Shown: positions 28,344-42,800, numbered from the stretch's first letter. The stretch is DNA of 64,000 nt from Halictus rubicundus (GCF_050948215.1 NW_027488591.1:1054001-1118000), one strand, 5' to 3'. The notes: generated by a model not told the origin, from the letters alone. Numbers and translations: made by a program.

Positions 28344-29930
28344 TAGGATAGGATAGGATAGAGGATAGGATAGAGGATAGGATAGAGGACAGGATAGAGG
28401 ATAGGATAGGATAGAGGATAGGATAGGATAGACGATAGGATAGAGGATAGGATAGGATAGAGGATAGGATAGAGGATAGGATAGGATAGAGGATAGGATA
28501 GGATAGAGGATGGGATAGGATAGAGGATAGGATAGGATAGAGGATGGGATAGGATAGAGGATAGGATAGGATAGAGGATAGGATAGGATAGAGGATGGGA
28601 TAGGATAGAGGATAGGATAGGATAGAGGATAGAGTAGGATAGAGGATAGGATAGGATAAAGGATAAGATTGGATAGAGGATCGGATAGAGGATAGGATAG
28701 GATAGAGGATAGGATAGGATAGAGGATAGTATAGGATAGAGGATAGGATAGAATAGAGGATAGGATAGGATACAGGATAGGATAGGATAGAGGATAGGAT
28801 AGGATAGGATAGAGGATAGGATAGAGGATAGGATAGGATAGAGGATAGGATTGGATAGAGGATCGGATAGAGGATAGGATAGGATAGAGGATAGGATAGG
28901 ATAGAGGATAGCATAGGATAGAGGATGGGATAGGATAGAGGATAGGATATGATAGAGGATAGGATAGGATAGGATAGAGGATAGGATAGGATAGGATAGA
29001 GGATAGGATAGAGGATAGGATAGAGGATAGGATAGGATAGAGGATAGGATAGGATAGAGGAGAGGATAGGATAGGATAGACGATAGGATAGAGGATAGGA
29101 TAGGATAGAGGATAGGATAGAGGATAGGATAGGATAGAGGATAGGATAGGATAGAGGATAGGATAGGATAGAGGATGGGATAGGATAGAGGATAGGATAG
29201 GATAGAGGATGGGATAGGATAGAGGATAGGATATGATAGAGGATAGGATAGGATAGGATAGAGGATAGGATAGGATAGGATAGAGGATAGGATAGAGGAT
29301 AGGATAGAGGATAGGATAGGATAGAGGATACGATAGGATAGAGGATAGGATATGATAGAGGATAGGATATGATAGAGGATAGGATAGGATAGGATAGAGG
29401 ATAGGATAGGATAGGATAGAGGATAGGATAGGATAGGATAGAGGATAGGATAGGATAGGATAGAGGATAGGATAGAGGATAGGATAGGATAGAGGATAGG
29501 ATAGGATAGAGGATAGGATATGATAGAGGATAGGATAGGATAGAGGATCGGATAGAGGATAGGATAGGATAGAGGATAGGATAGGATAGAGGATAGAGTA
29601 GGATAGAGGATAGGATAGTATAAAGGATAGGATTGGATAGAGGATCGGATAGAGGATAGAATAGGATAGAGGATAGGATAGGATAGAGGATAGTATAGGA
29701 TAGAGGATAGGATAGAGTAGAGGATAGGATAGGATAAAGGAGAGGATAGGATAGAGGATAGGATAGGATAGAGGATAGGATAGTATAGAGGATAGAATAG
29801 GATAGATGATATTATAGGATAGAGGATAGGATATGATAGAGTAAACGATATTCTAGAGGATAGGATAGGATAGAGGATCGGATAGAGGATAGGATAGGAT
29901 AGAGGATGGTATAGAGGATAGGATAGAGGA
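28344..29930 (+). repeat. Partial third copy of the 17.4-19.0 kb subunits
   Basis: The order of GACGATAGG, GATGGGATAGG, GGATAAGATTGG, GCATAGG, GATATGATAG and AGTAAACGATATTC matches 17,430-19,000. The offset is 10,930 at the GCATAGG word (17,984 and 28,914). The copy then loses GGATAGAATAGAGG near 29,976, giving a 36-bp shorter offset (10,894) by the GAGCGTTT word at 30,338. Confidence 0.75.
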
Positions 29931-31467
29931 TAGGATAGGATAGAGGATAGGATAGGATAGAGGATAGTATAGGATAGAGAATAGGAAAGGATAGGATAGG
30001 ATAGAGGATAGGATAGGATAGGATAGAGGATAGGATAGAGGATAGGATAGGATAGAGGATCGGATAGAGGATAGGATAGGATAGAGGATAGGATAGGATA
30101 GAGGAAAGGATAGGATAGAAGATAGGATAGGATAGATGATAGGATAGGAAAGGGGGTAGGATAGGATAGAGGATAGAGTATAGGATAGGATAGAGGATAG
30201 GATAGGATAGAGGAGAGGATAGGATAGAGGATAGGATAGGATAGAGGATAGGATAGGATAGAGGATAGGATAGGATAGGATAGAGGATAGGATAGGATAG
30301 AGGATAGGATAGGATAGAGGATAGAATAGGATTGAGGAGCGTTTAGGATAGAGGATAGGATATGATAGAGGATAGGATAGGATACGATAGAGGATAGGAT
30401 AGGATAGAGGATAGGATAGGATAGAGGTTAGGATAGGATAGAGGATAGGATAGGATAGAGGATAGGATAGGATAGAGGATAGGATAGGATAGGATAGAGG
30501 ATAGGATAGGATAGGATAGAGGATAGGATAGGATAGAGGATAGGATAGAGGATAGGATAGAGGATAGGATAGAGGATAGGATAGGATAGAGGAGAGGATA
30601 GGATAGAGGATAGGATAGGATAGAGGATAGGATAGGATAGAGGATAGGATAGGATAGGATAGAGGATAGGATAGGATAGAGGATAGAATAGGATACGATA
30701 GAGGATAGGATAGGATAGAGGACAGGATAGGATAGAGGAGAGGATAGGATAGAGGATAGGATAGAGGATAGGATAAGATAGAGGATAGGATAGGATAGAG
30801 GATAGATGGGATAGAGGATAGGATAGGATAGAGGATAGTATAGGATAGAGGATAGGATAGAATAGAGGATAGGATAGGATAACGGATAGGATAGGATAGA
30901 GGATAGGATAGGATAGGATAGAGGATAGGATAGGATAGAGGATAGGATAGGATAGAGGATAGGATAGAGGATCGGATAGAGGATAGGATAGGATAGAGGA
31001 AAGGATAGGATAGAGGATAGGATAGGTAATTGGATAGGATAGAGGATAGGATAAGGTAGAGGATAGTATAGGATAGAGGATAGGATAGGATAGAGGATAG
31101 GATATGATAGAGGATAGGATAGGATAGGATAGAGGATAGGATAGGATAGGATAGAGGATAGGATAGAGGATAGGATAGAGGATAGGATAGGATAGAGGAT
31201 ACGATAGGATAGAGGATAGGATATGATAGAGGATAGGATATGATAGAGGATAGGATAGGATAGGATAGAGGATAGGATAGGATAGGATAGGATAGAGGAT
31301 AGGATAGGATAGGATAGAGGATAGGATAGAGGATAGGATAGGATAGAGGATAGGATAGGATAGAGGATAGGATATGATAGAGGATAGGATAGGATAGAGG
31401 ATCGGATAGAGGATAGGATAGGATAGAGGATAGGATAGGATAGAGGATAGAGTAGGATAGAGGATAG
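29930..31467 (+). repeat. 1.5-1.8-kb subunit, first of three
   Basis: Diagnostic words in order are GATAGTATAGG, GAGAATAGG, GGAAAGGGGGTAGG (30,148), GAGCGTTT (30,338), GGTTAGG, GACAGG, GATAACGG, GGTAATTGG (31,026) and GATATGATAG. The same order recurs from 31,468 and from about 33,290. The last part ends in GATAGTATAGAGG without reaching the AGTAAAC module, so the subunit is truncated at its right end. Confidence 0.75.
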
Positions 31468-33289
31468 GATAGTATAGAGGATAGGATAGGATAGAGGATA
31501 GTATAGGATAGAGAATAGGATAGAATAGAGGAAAGGATAGGATAAAGGATAGGATAGGATAGAGGATAGGATAGGATAGGATAGAGGATAGGATAGAGGA
31601 TAGGATAGGATAGAGGATCGGATAGAGGATAGGATAGGATAGAGGATAGGATAGGATAGAGGAAAGGATAGGATAGAAGATAGGATAGGATAGATGATAG
31701 GATAGGAAAGGGGGTAGGATAGGATAGAGGATAGAGTATAGGATAGGATAGAGGATAGGATAGGATAGAGGAGAGGATAGGATAGAGGATAGGATAGGAT
31801 AGAGGATAGGATAGGATAGAGGATAGGATAGGATAGGATAGAGGATAGGATAGGATAAAGGATAGGATAGGATAGAGGATAGAATAGGATTGAGGAGCGT
31901 TTAGGATAGAGGATAGGATATGATAGAGGATAGGATAGGATACGATAGAGGATAGGATAGGATAGAGGATAGGATAGGATAGAGGTTAGGATAGGATAGA
32001 GGATAGGATAGGATAGAGGATAGGATAGGATAGAGGATAGGATAGGATAGGATAGAGGATAGGATAGGATAGGATAGAGGATAGGATAGGATAGAGGATA
32101 GGATAGAGGATAGGATAGGATAGAGGAGAGGATAGGATAGAGGATAGGATAGGATAGAGGATAGGATAGGATAGAGGATAGGATAGGATAGGATAGAGGA
32201 TAGGATAGGATAGAGGATAGAATAGGATACGATAGAGGATAGGATAGGATAGAGGACAGGATAGGATAGAGGATAGGATAGGATAGAGGATAGGATAGAG
32301 GATAGGATAAGATAGAGGATAGGATAGGATAGAGGATAGATGGGATAGAGGATAGGATAGGATAGAGGATAGTATAGGATAGAGGATAGGATAGAATAGA
32401 GGATAGGATAGGATAACGGATAGGATAGGATAGAGGATAGGATAGGATAGGATAGAGGATAGGATAGGATAGAGGATAGGATAGGATAGAGGATAGGATA
32501 GAGGATCGGATAGAGAATAGGATAGGATAGAGGAAAGGATAGGATAGAGGATAGGATAGGTAATTGGATAGGATAGAGGATAGGATAAGGTAGAGGATAG
32601 TATAGGATAGAGGATAGGATAGGATAGAGGATAGGATATGATAGAGGATAGGATAGGATAGGATAGAGGATAGGATAGGATAGGATAGAGGATAGGATAG
32701 AGGATAGGATAGAGGATAGGATAGGATAGAGGATACGATAGGATAGAGGATAGGATATGATAGAGGATAGGATATGATAGAGGATAGGATAGGATAGGAT
32801 AGAGGATAGGATAGGATAGGATAGGATAGAGGATAGGATAGGATAGGATAGAGGATAGGATAGAGGATAGGATAGGATAGAGGATAGGATAGGATAGAGG
32901 ATAGGATATGATAGAGGATAGGATAGGATAGAGGATCGGATAGAGGATAGGATAGGATAGAGGATAGGATAGGATAGAGGATAGAGTAGGATAGAGGATA
33001 GGATAGTATAAAGGATAGGATTGGATAGAGGATCGGATAGAGGATAGAATAGGAATGAGGATAGGATAGGATAGAGGATAGTATAGGATAGAGGATAGGA
33101 TAGAGTAGAGGATAGGATAGGATAAAGGAGAGGATAGGATAGAGGATAGGATAGGATAGAGGATAGGATAGTATAGAGGATAGAATAGGATAGATGATAT
33201 TATAGGATAGAGGATAGGATATGATAGAGTAAACGATATTCTAGAGGATAGGATAGGATAGAGGATCGGATAGAGGATAGGATAGGATA
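31468..33289 (+). repeat. 1.5-1.8-kb subunit, second of three
   Basis: GGAAAGGGGG (31,706) and GAGCGTTT (31,896) sit 1,558 bp after the first subunit. GGTAATTGG (32,560) sits 1,534 bp after, a 24-bp length change. Unlike the first, this subunit runs on to the AGTAAACGATATTC module at 33,228. A GGAATGAGG word near 33,052 is unusual. Confidence 0.75.
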
Positions 33290-34800
33290 GAGGATGGTAT
33301 AGAGGATAGGATAGAGGATAGGATAGGATAGAGGATAGGATAGGATAGAGGATAGTATAGGATAGAGAATAGGATAGAATAGAGGAAAGGATAGGATAAA
33401 GGATAGGATAGGATAGAGGATAGGATAGGATAGGATAGAGGATAGGATAGAGGATAGGATAGGATAGAGGATCGGATAGAGGATAGGATAGGATAGAGGA
33501 TAGGATAGGATAGAGGAAAGGATAGGATAGAAGATAGGATAGGATAGATGATAGGATAGGAAAGGGGGTAGGATAGGATAGAGGATAGAGTATAGGATAG
33601 GATAGAGGATAGGATAGGATAGAGGAGAGGATAGGATAGAGGATAGGATAGGATAGAGGATAGGATAGGATAGAGGATAGGATAGGATAGGATAGAGGAT
33701 AGGATAGGATAGAGGATAGGATAGGATAGAGCATAGGATAGGATAGGATAGAGGATAGGATAGGATAGGATAGAGGATAGGATAGGATAGAGGATAGGAT
33801 AGAGGATAGGATAGGATAGAGGAGAGGATAGGATAGAGGATAGGATAGGATAGAGGATAGGATAGGATAGAGGATAGGATAGGATAGGATAGAGGATAGG
33901 ATAGGATAGAGGATAGAATAGGATACGATAGAGGATAGGATAGGATAGAGGACAGGATAGGATAGAGGATAGGATAGGATAGAGGATAGGATAGAGGATA
34001 GGATAAGATAGAGGATAGGATAGGATAGAGGATAGATGGGATAGAGGATAGGATAGGATAGAGGATAGTATAGGATAGAGGATAGGATAGAATAGAGGAT
34101 AGGATAGGATAACGGATAGGATAGGATAGAGGATAGGATAGGATAGGATAGAGGATAGGATAGGATAGAGGATAGGATAGGATAGAGGATAGGATAGAGG
34201 ATCGGATAGAGGATAGGATAGGATAGAGGAAAGGATAGGATAGAGGATAGGATAGGTAATTGGATAGGATAGAGGATAGGATAAGGTAGAGGATAGTATA
34301 GGATAGAGGATAGGATAGGATAGAGGATAGGATAGGATAAAGGATAGGATAGGATAGAGGATAGGATAGGATAGAGGGTCGGACAGAGGATAGGATAGGA
34401 TAGAGGATAGAGTAGGATAGAGGATAGGATAGGATAAAGGATAGGATTGGATAGAGGATCGGATAGAGGATAGGATAGGATAGAGGATAGTAGAGGATAG
34501 AGGATAGGATAGAATACAGGATAGGATAGGATAGAGGATAGGATAGGATAGAGGATAGGATAGGATAGGATAGAGGATAGGAAAGGATAGGATAGAGGAT
34601 AGGATAGAGGATAGGATAGGATAGAGTTGAGGATAGGATAGAGGATAGGATAGGATAGATGATATTATAGGATAGAGGATAGGATATGATAGAGTAAACG
34701 ATATTATAGAGGATAGGATAGGATACAGGATCGGATAGAGGATAGGATAGGATAGAGGATGGTATAGAGGATAGGATAGAGGATAGGATAGGATAGAGGA
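33290..34800 (+). repeat. 1.5-1.8-kb subunit, third of three, missing GAGCGTTT
   Basis: GATAGTATAGG/GAGAATAGG at 33,351 and GGAAAGGGGG at 33,566 lie about 1,854-1,860 bp after the second subunit. The stretch that should hold GAGCGTTT is missing: a lone GAGCATAGG word at about 33,730 leads straight into plain units, indicating an internal deletion. The subunit then carries GACAGG, GATAACGG, GGTAATTGG and the A-type AGTAAAC module (34,693). Confidence 0.75.
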
Positions 34801-34802
34801 TA

Positions 34803-36050
34803 GCACAGGAACGAGGATAGGATAGGATACGATAGAGGATAGGATAGATGATAGGATAGGATAGAGGATCTGATAGAGGATACGATCGGATAGAGGATAG
34901 GATAGGATAGAGGATCGGATAGGTAATTGGATAGGATAGGGGAGAGGATAAGGTAGAGGCTAGTATAGGATAGAGGATCTGATAGAGGATAGGATAGGAT
35001 GGAGGATAGGATAGGATCGAGGATAGGATAGGTAATTGGATAGGATAGAGGATAGGATAAGGTAGAGGATAGTATAGGATAGAGGATAGGATAGAGAATC
35101 GGATAGGATAGGATAGAGGATAGGATAGAGGATAGGGTAGAGGATCGGATAGAGGATAGGATAGGATAGAGGAAAGGATAGGATAGAGGATAGGATAGGT
35201 AATTGGATAGGATAGAGGATAGGATAAGTTAGAGGATAGTATAGGATAGAGGATAGGATAGGATAGAGGATAGGATAGGATAAAGGATAGGATAGTATAG
35301 AGGATTGGATAGGATAGAGGATAGAATAGGATAGGAAAGGATAGAGGATAGGATGGGGTAGAGGATAGGATAGGATAGAGGATAGGATAGGATAGAGGAT
35401 AGGATGGGATAGAGGATAGGATAGGAAAGAGGATAGGATAGAGGATAGGATAGGATAGAGGATAGGATAGGACAGAGGATAGGATAGGTAATTGGATAGG
35501 ATAGAGGATAGAGTAGGATAGAGGATAGGATAGAGGAGAGGATAGGATAGAGGATAGGATAGGATAGAGGATAGGATAGGATAGAGGATAGGATAGGTAA
35601 TTGGATAGGATAGAGGATAGGATAAGGTAGAGGATAGTATAGGATAGAGGATAGGATAGGATAAAGGATAGGATAGGATAGAGGATAGGATAGGATAGAG
35701 GATAGGATAGGTTAGAGGATAGGATAGGATAGAGGATAGGATAGAGGATAGGATAGGTAATTGGATAGGATAGAGTATAGGATAAGGTAGAGGATAGGAT
35801 AGGATAGAGGATAGTATAGGATAGAGGATAGGATGGGATAGAGGATAGGATAGGATAAAGGATAGGATAGGACAGATGATAGGATAGGATAGAGAATAGG
35901 ATAGGATACAGGATAGGATAGGATAGAGGATAGGATAGAGGATAGGATAGGATAGAGGATAGGAAAGGATAGAGGATAGGATGGGGTAGACGATAGGATA
36001 GGATAGAGGATAGGATAGGATAGAGGATAGGATGGGATAGAGGATAGGAT
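34803..36050 (+). repeat. Distant near-copy of 7.72-9.0 kb
   Basis: From GCACAGGAACGAGG onward the variant words repeat 7,719-8,513 and beyond at a constant offset of 27,084. Matches are GCACAGG 7,719/34,803, GGTAATTGG 7,839/34,923, GAATCGG 8,012/35,096, GATGGGGTAG 8,271/35,355, and GGTAATTGG 8,404/35,488 and 8,513/35,597. Small differences exist, such as GATGGGATAG replacing GATAGGATAG near 35,405. After about 8,580/35,660 the offset drifts through unit-length changes. Confidence 0.85.
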
Positions 36051-38457
36051 AGGAAAGAGGATAGGATAGAGGATAGGATAGGATAGAGGATAGGATAGGA
36101 TAGAGGATAGGATAGAGGATCGGATAGAGGATAGGATAGGATAGAGGAAAGGATAGGATAGAGGATAGGATAGGTAATTGGATAGGATAGAGGATAGGAT
36201 AAGGTAGAGGATAGTATAGGATAGAGGATAGGATAGGATAGAGGATAGGATAGGATAAAGGATAGGATAGGATAGAGGATAGGATAGGATAGAGGGTCGG
36301 ACAGAGGATAGGATAGGATAGAGGATAGGATAGGATAGAGGATAGAGTAGGATAGAGGATAGGATAGGATAAAGGATAGGATTGGATAGAGGATCGGATA
36401 GAGGATAGGATAGGATAGAGGATAGTAGAGGATAGAGGATAGGATAGAATAGAGGATAGGATAGGATACAGGATAGGATAGGATAGAGGATAGGATAGGA
36501 TAGGATAGAGGATAGGAAAGGATAGGATAGAGGATAGGATAGAGGATAGGATAGGATAGAGGATAGGATAGGATAGAGTTGAGGATAGGATGGAGGATAG
36601 GATAGGATAGATGATATTATAGGATAGAGGATAGGATATGATAGAGTAAACGATATTATAGAGGATAGGATAGGATACAGGATCGGATAGAGGATAGGAT
36701 AGGATAGAGGATGGTATAGAGGATAGGATAGAGGATAGGATAGGATAGAGGATAGCACAGGAACGAGGATAGGATAGGATACGATAGAGGATAGGATAGA
36801 TGATAGGATAGGATAGAGGATAGGATAGGATAGAGGATAGGATAGGATAGATGATAGGATAGGATAGAGGATAGGATAGGATAGGATAGAGGATAGGATA
36901 GAGGATAGGGTAGAGGATCGGATAGAGGATAGGATAGGATAGAGGAAAGGATAGGATAGAGGACAGGATAGGTAATTGGATAGGATAGAGGATAGGATAA
37001 GTTAGAGGATAGTATAGGATAGAGGATAGGATAGGATAGAGGATAGGATAGGATAAAGGATAGGATAGTATAGAGGATAGGATAGGATAGAGGATAGAAT
37101 AGGATAGATGATAGGATAGGATAGAGAATAGGATAGGATAGAGGATAGGATAGGATAGAGGATAGGATAGGATAGAGGATAGGAAAGGATAGAGGATAGG
37201 ATGGGATAGAGGATAGGATAGGATAGAGGATAGGATAGGATAGAGGATAGGATAGGATAGAGGATAGGATAGGAAAGAGGATAGGATAGAGGATAGGATA
37301 GGATAGAGGATAGGATAGGATAGAGGATAGGATAGGTAATTGGATAGGATAGAGGATAGAGTAGGATAGAGGATAGGATACAGGGGAGGGTAGGATAGAG
37401 GATAGGATAGGATAGAGGATAGGATAGGTAATTGGATAGGATAGAGGATAGGATAAGGTAGAGGATAGTATAGGATAGACGATAGGATAGGATAGAGGAT
37501 AGGATAGGATAAAGGATAGGATAGGATAGAGGATAGGATAGGATAGAGGATAGAATAGGATAGATGATAGGATAGGATAGAGAATAGGATAGGATAGAGG
37601 ATAGGATAGGATAGAGGATAGGAAAGGATAGAGGATAGGATGGGGTAGATGATAGGATAGGATAGAGGATAGGATAGGATAGAGGATAGGATAGGATAGA
37701 GGATAGGATAGGAAAGAGGATAGGATAGAGGATAGGATAGGATAGAGGATAGGATAGGTAATTGGATAGGATAGAGGATAGAGTAGGATAGAGGATAGGA
37801 TAGAGGAGAGGATAGGATAGAGGATAGGATAGGATAGAGGATAGGATAGGATAGAGGATAGGATAGGTAATTGGATAGGATAGAGGATAGGATAAGGTAG
37901 AGGATAGTATAGGATAGACGATAGGATAGGATAGAGGATAGGATAGGATAAAGGATAGGATAGGATAGAGGATAGGATAGGATAGAGGATAGAATAGGAT
38001 AGATGATAGGATAGGATAGAGAATAGGATAGGATAGAGGATAGGATAGGATAGAGGATAGGATAGAGGATAGGATAGGATAGAGGATAGGAAAGGATAGA
38101 GGATAGGATGGGATAGAGGATAGGATAGGATAGAGGATAGGATAGGATAGAGGATAGGATAGGATGGAGGATAGGATAGGATAGAGGATAGGATAGAGGA
38201 TAGGATAGGATAGAGGATAGGATAGGTAATTGGATAGGATAGAGTATAGGATAAGGTAGAGGATAGGATAGGATAGGATAGAGGATAGGATAGGATAGAG
38301 GATATAATGGAGGATCGGATAGAGGATAGGATAGGATAGAGGAAAGGATAGGATAGAGGATAGGATAGGTAATTGGATAGGATAGAGGATAAGATAATGT
38401 AGAGGATAGTATAGGATAGAGGATAGGATAGGATAGAGTATAGGATAGGGTAAAGGA
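36051..38457 (+). repeat. Further GGTAATTGG-rich mosaic
   Basis: Holds GGTAATTGG words (about 36,174, 36,969, 37,336, 37,426, 37,748, 37,866, 38,226 and 38,376), an A-type AGTAAAC module (36,645), GCACAGGAACGAGG (36,755) and several GAATAGGATAGATGATAGG words. Internal repetition of roughly 0.4-0.5 kb is visible between 37.3 and 38.0 kb (GTAATTGG, GAGTAGG, GACGATAGG, GAATAGG order). No non-satellite sequence. Confidence 0.75.
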
Positions 38458-39808
38458 TAGGATAGGATAGAGGATAGGATAGGATAGAGGATAGGATAGG
38501 ATAGAGGATCGGATAGAGGATAGGATAGGATAGAGGATCGGATAGAGGATAGGATAGGATAGAGGATAGGATAGGATAGAGGATAGAGTAGGATAGAGGA
38601 TAGGATAGGATAAAGGATAGGATTGGATAGAGGATCGGATAGAGGATAGAATAGGATAGAGAATAGGATAGGATAGAGGATAGTATAGGATAGAGGATAG
38701 GATAGAATAGAGGATAGGATAGGATAAAGGATAGGATAGGATAGAGGATAGGATAGGATAGGATAGAGGATAGGATAGGATAGGATAGGATAGGATAGAG
38801 GATAGGATAGGATAGGATAGAGGATAGGATAGGATAGGATAGAGGATAGGATAGGATAGGATAGGATAGGATAGAGGATAGGATAGGATAGGATAGAGGA
38901 TAGGATATGATAGACTAAACGATATTATAGAGGATAGGATAGGACAGAGGATCGGATAGAGGATAGGATAGGATAGAGGATGGCATAGAGGATAGGATAG
39001 AGGATAGGATAGGATAGAGGATAGGATAGGAAAGAGGATAGGATAGGATACGATAGAGGATAGGATAGATGATAGGATAGGATAGAGGATAGGATAGGAT
39101 AAAGGATAGGATAGGATAGAGGATAGGATAGGATAGAGGATAGAATAGGATAGATGATAGGATAGGATAGAGAATAGGATAGGATAGAGGATAGGATAGG
39201 ATAGAGGATAGGATAGGATAGAGGATCGGATAGAGGATAGGATAGGATAGAGGATCGGATAGAGGATAGGATAGGATAGAGGATAGGATAGGATAGAGGA
39301 TAGAGTAGGATAGAGGATAGGATAGGATAAAGGATAGGATTGGATAGAGGATCGGATAGAGGATAGAATAGGATAGAGAATAGGATAGGATAGAGGATAG
39401 TATAGGATAGAGGATAGGATAGAATAGAGGATAGGATAGGATAAAGGATAGGATAGGATAGAGGATAGGATAGGATAGGATAGAGGATAGGATAGGATAG
39501 GATAGGATAGGATAGAGGATAGGATAGGATAGGATAGAGGATAGGATAGGATAGGATAGAGGATAGGATAGGATAGGATAGGATAGGATAGAGGATAGGA
39601 TAGGATAGGATAGAGGATAGGATATGATAGACTAAACGATATTATAGAGGATAGGATAGGACAGAGGATCGGATAGAGGATAGGATAGGATAGAGGATGG
39701 CATAGAGGATAGGATAGAGGATAGGATAGGATAGAGGATAGGATAGGAAAGAGGATAGGATAGGATACGATAGAGGATAGGATAGATGATAGGATAGGAT
39801 AGAGGATC
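38458..39808 (+). repeat. 717-bp-offset direct duplication with long GGATA runs
   Basis: Words at 38,584 (GAGTAGG) and 38,914 (ACTAAAC) recur at 39,301 and 39,631, a constant offset of 717. The matching parts are about 38,458-39,091 and 39,175-39,808. Both contain uninterrupted runs of at least five GGATA words (38,770s and 39,490s), longer than elsewhere. Both also have the variant GACTAAACGATATTATAG in place of GAGTAAAC. Confidence 0.8.
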
Positions 39809-42800
39809 TGATAGAGGATACGATCGGATAGAGGATAGGATAGGATAGAGGATCGGATAGGTAATTGGATAGGATAGAGGAGAGGATAAGGTAGAGACTA
39901 GTATAGGATAGAGGATCTGATAGAGGATAGGATAGGATGGAGGATAGGATAGGATCGAGGATAGGATAGGTAATTGGATAGGATAGAGGATAGGATATGG
40001 TAGAGGATAGTATAGGATAGAGGATAGGATAGAGGATCGGATAGGATAGGATAGAGGATAGGATAGAGGATACGATAGAGGATCGGATAGAGGATAGGAT
40101 AGGATAGAGGAAAGGATAGGATAGAGGATAGGATAGGTAATTGGATAGGTTAGAGGATAGGATAAGTTAGAGGATAGTATAGGATAGAGGATAGGATAGG
40201 ATAGAGGATAGGATAGGATAAAGGATAGGATAGGATAGAGGATAGGATAGGATAGAGGATAGAATAGGATAGATGATAGGATAGGATAGAGAATAGGATA
40301 GGATAGAGGATAGGATAGGATAGAGGATAGGATAGAGGATAGGATAGGATAGAGGATAGGAAAGGATAGAGGATAGGATGGGATAGAGGATAGGATAGGA
40401 TAGAGGATAGGATAGGATAGAGGATAGGATAGGATAGAGGATAGGATAGGATGGAGGATAGGATAGAGGATCGGATAGAGGATAGGATAGGATAGAGGAC
40501 AGGATAGGATAGAGGATAGGATAGGTAATTGGATAGGATAGAGGATAGGATAAGGTAGAGGATAGTATAGGATAGAGGATAGGATAGGATAGAGGATAGG
40601 ATAGGATAAAGGATAGGATAGGATAGAGGATAGTATAGGATAGAGGATAGGATAGGATAGAGGATCGGATAGAGGATAGGATAGGATAGAGGATCGGATA
40701 GAGGATAGGATAGGATAGAGGATCGGATAGAGGATAGGATAGGATAGAGGATAGGATAGGATAGAGGATAGAGTAGGATAGAGGATAGGATAGGATAAAG
40801 GATAGGCTTGGATAGAGGATCGGATAGAGGATAGAATAGGATAGAGGATAGGATAGGATAGAGGATAGTATAGGATAGAGGATAGGATAGAATAGAGGAT
40901 AGGATAGGATAAAGGATAGGATAGGATAGAGGATAGGATAGGATAGGATAGAGGATAGGATAGGATAGGATAGGATAGAGGATAGGATAGGATAGAGGAT
41001 AGGATAGGATAGAGGAAAGGATAGGATAGAAGATAGGATAGGATAGATGATAGGATAGGAAAGAGGGTAGGATAGGATAGAGGATAGACTATAGGATAGG
41101 ATAGAGGATAGGATAGGATAGAGGAGAGGATAGGATAGAGGATACGATAGGATAGAGGATAGGATAGGATAGAGGATAGAATAGGATAGATGATATTATA
41201 GGATAGAGGATAGGATATGATAGAGTAAACGATATTATAGAGGATAGGATAGGATAGAGGATCGGATAGAGGATAGGATAGGATAGAGGATGGTATAGAG
41301 GATAGGATAGAGGATAGGATAGGATAGAGGATAGGATAGGAAAGAGGATAGGATAGGATACGATAGAGGATAGGATAGATGATAGGATAGGATAGAGGAT
41401 GGGATAGGATAGAGGATAAAATATGATAGAGGATAGGATAGGATAGAGGATCGGATAGAGGATAGGATAGGATAGAGGATAGGATAGGATAGAGGAAAGG
41501 ATAGGATAGATGATAGGATAGGAAAGAGGGTAGGATAGGATAGAGGATAGAGTATAGGATAGGATAGAGGATAGGATAGGATAGAGGAGAGGATAGGATA
41601 GAGGATAGGATAGGATAGAGGATAGGATAGGATAGAGGATAGGATAGGATAGAGGATAGGATAGGATAGAGGATAGGATAGGATAGAGGATAGGATAGGA
41701 TAGAGGATAGGATAGGATAGGATAGAGGATAGGATAATATAGGATAGAGGATAGAGTATAGGATAGGATAGAGGATAGGATAGGATAGAGGAGAGGATAG
41801 GATAGAGGATAGGATAGGATAGAGGATAGGATAGGATAGGATAGGATAGGATAGAGGATAGGATAGGATAGAGGATAGGATAGGATAGGATAGAGGATAG
41901 GATAGGATAGGATAGAGGATAGGATAGGATATAGGATAGGATAGAGGATAGGATAGGATAGAGGGGAGGATAGGATAGAGGGGAGGATAGGATAGGATAG
42001 AGGATAGGATAGGATAGAGGATAGGATAGGATAGGATAGAGGATAGGATAGGATAGAGGATAGAATAGGATACGATAGAGGATAGGATAGGATAGAGGAT
42101 AGGATAGGATAGAGGATAGGATAGAGGATAGGATAGGATAGAGGATAGGATAGGATAGAGGATAGGATAGGATAGAGGATAGATAGGATAGCGGATAGGA
42201 TAGGATAGAGGATAGTATAGGATAGAGGATAGGATAGAATAGAGGATAGGATAGGATAACGGATAGGATAGGATAGAGGATAGGATAGGATAGGATAGAG
42301 GATAGGATAGGATAGGATAGAGGATAGGATAGGATAGAGGATAGGATAGAGGATCGGATAGAGGATAGGATAGGATAGAGGAAAGGATAGGATAGAGGAT
42401 AGGATACGTAATTGGATAGGATAGAGGATAGGATAAGGTAGAGGATAGTATAGGATAGAGGATAGGATAGGATAGAGGATAGGATAGGATAAAGGATAGG
42501 ATAGGATAGAGGATAGGATAGGATAGAGGGTCGGACAGAGGATAGGATAGGATAGAGGATAGGATAGGATAGAGGATAGGATAGGATAGAGGATAGAGTA
42601 GGATAGAGGATAGGATAGGATAAAGGATAGGATTGGATAGAGGATCGGATAGAGGATAGGATAGGATAGAGGATAGGATAGGATAGAGGATACTATAGGA
42701 TAGAGGATAGGATAGAATAGAGGATAGGATAGGATACAGGATAGGATACGATAGAGGATAGGATAGGATAGGATAGAGGATAGGAAAGGATAGGATAGAG

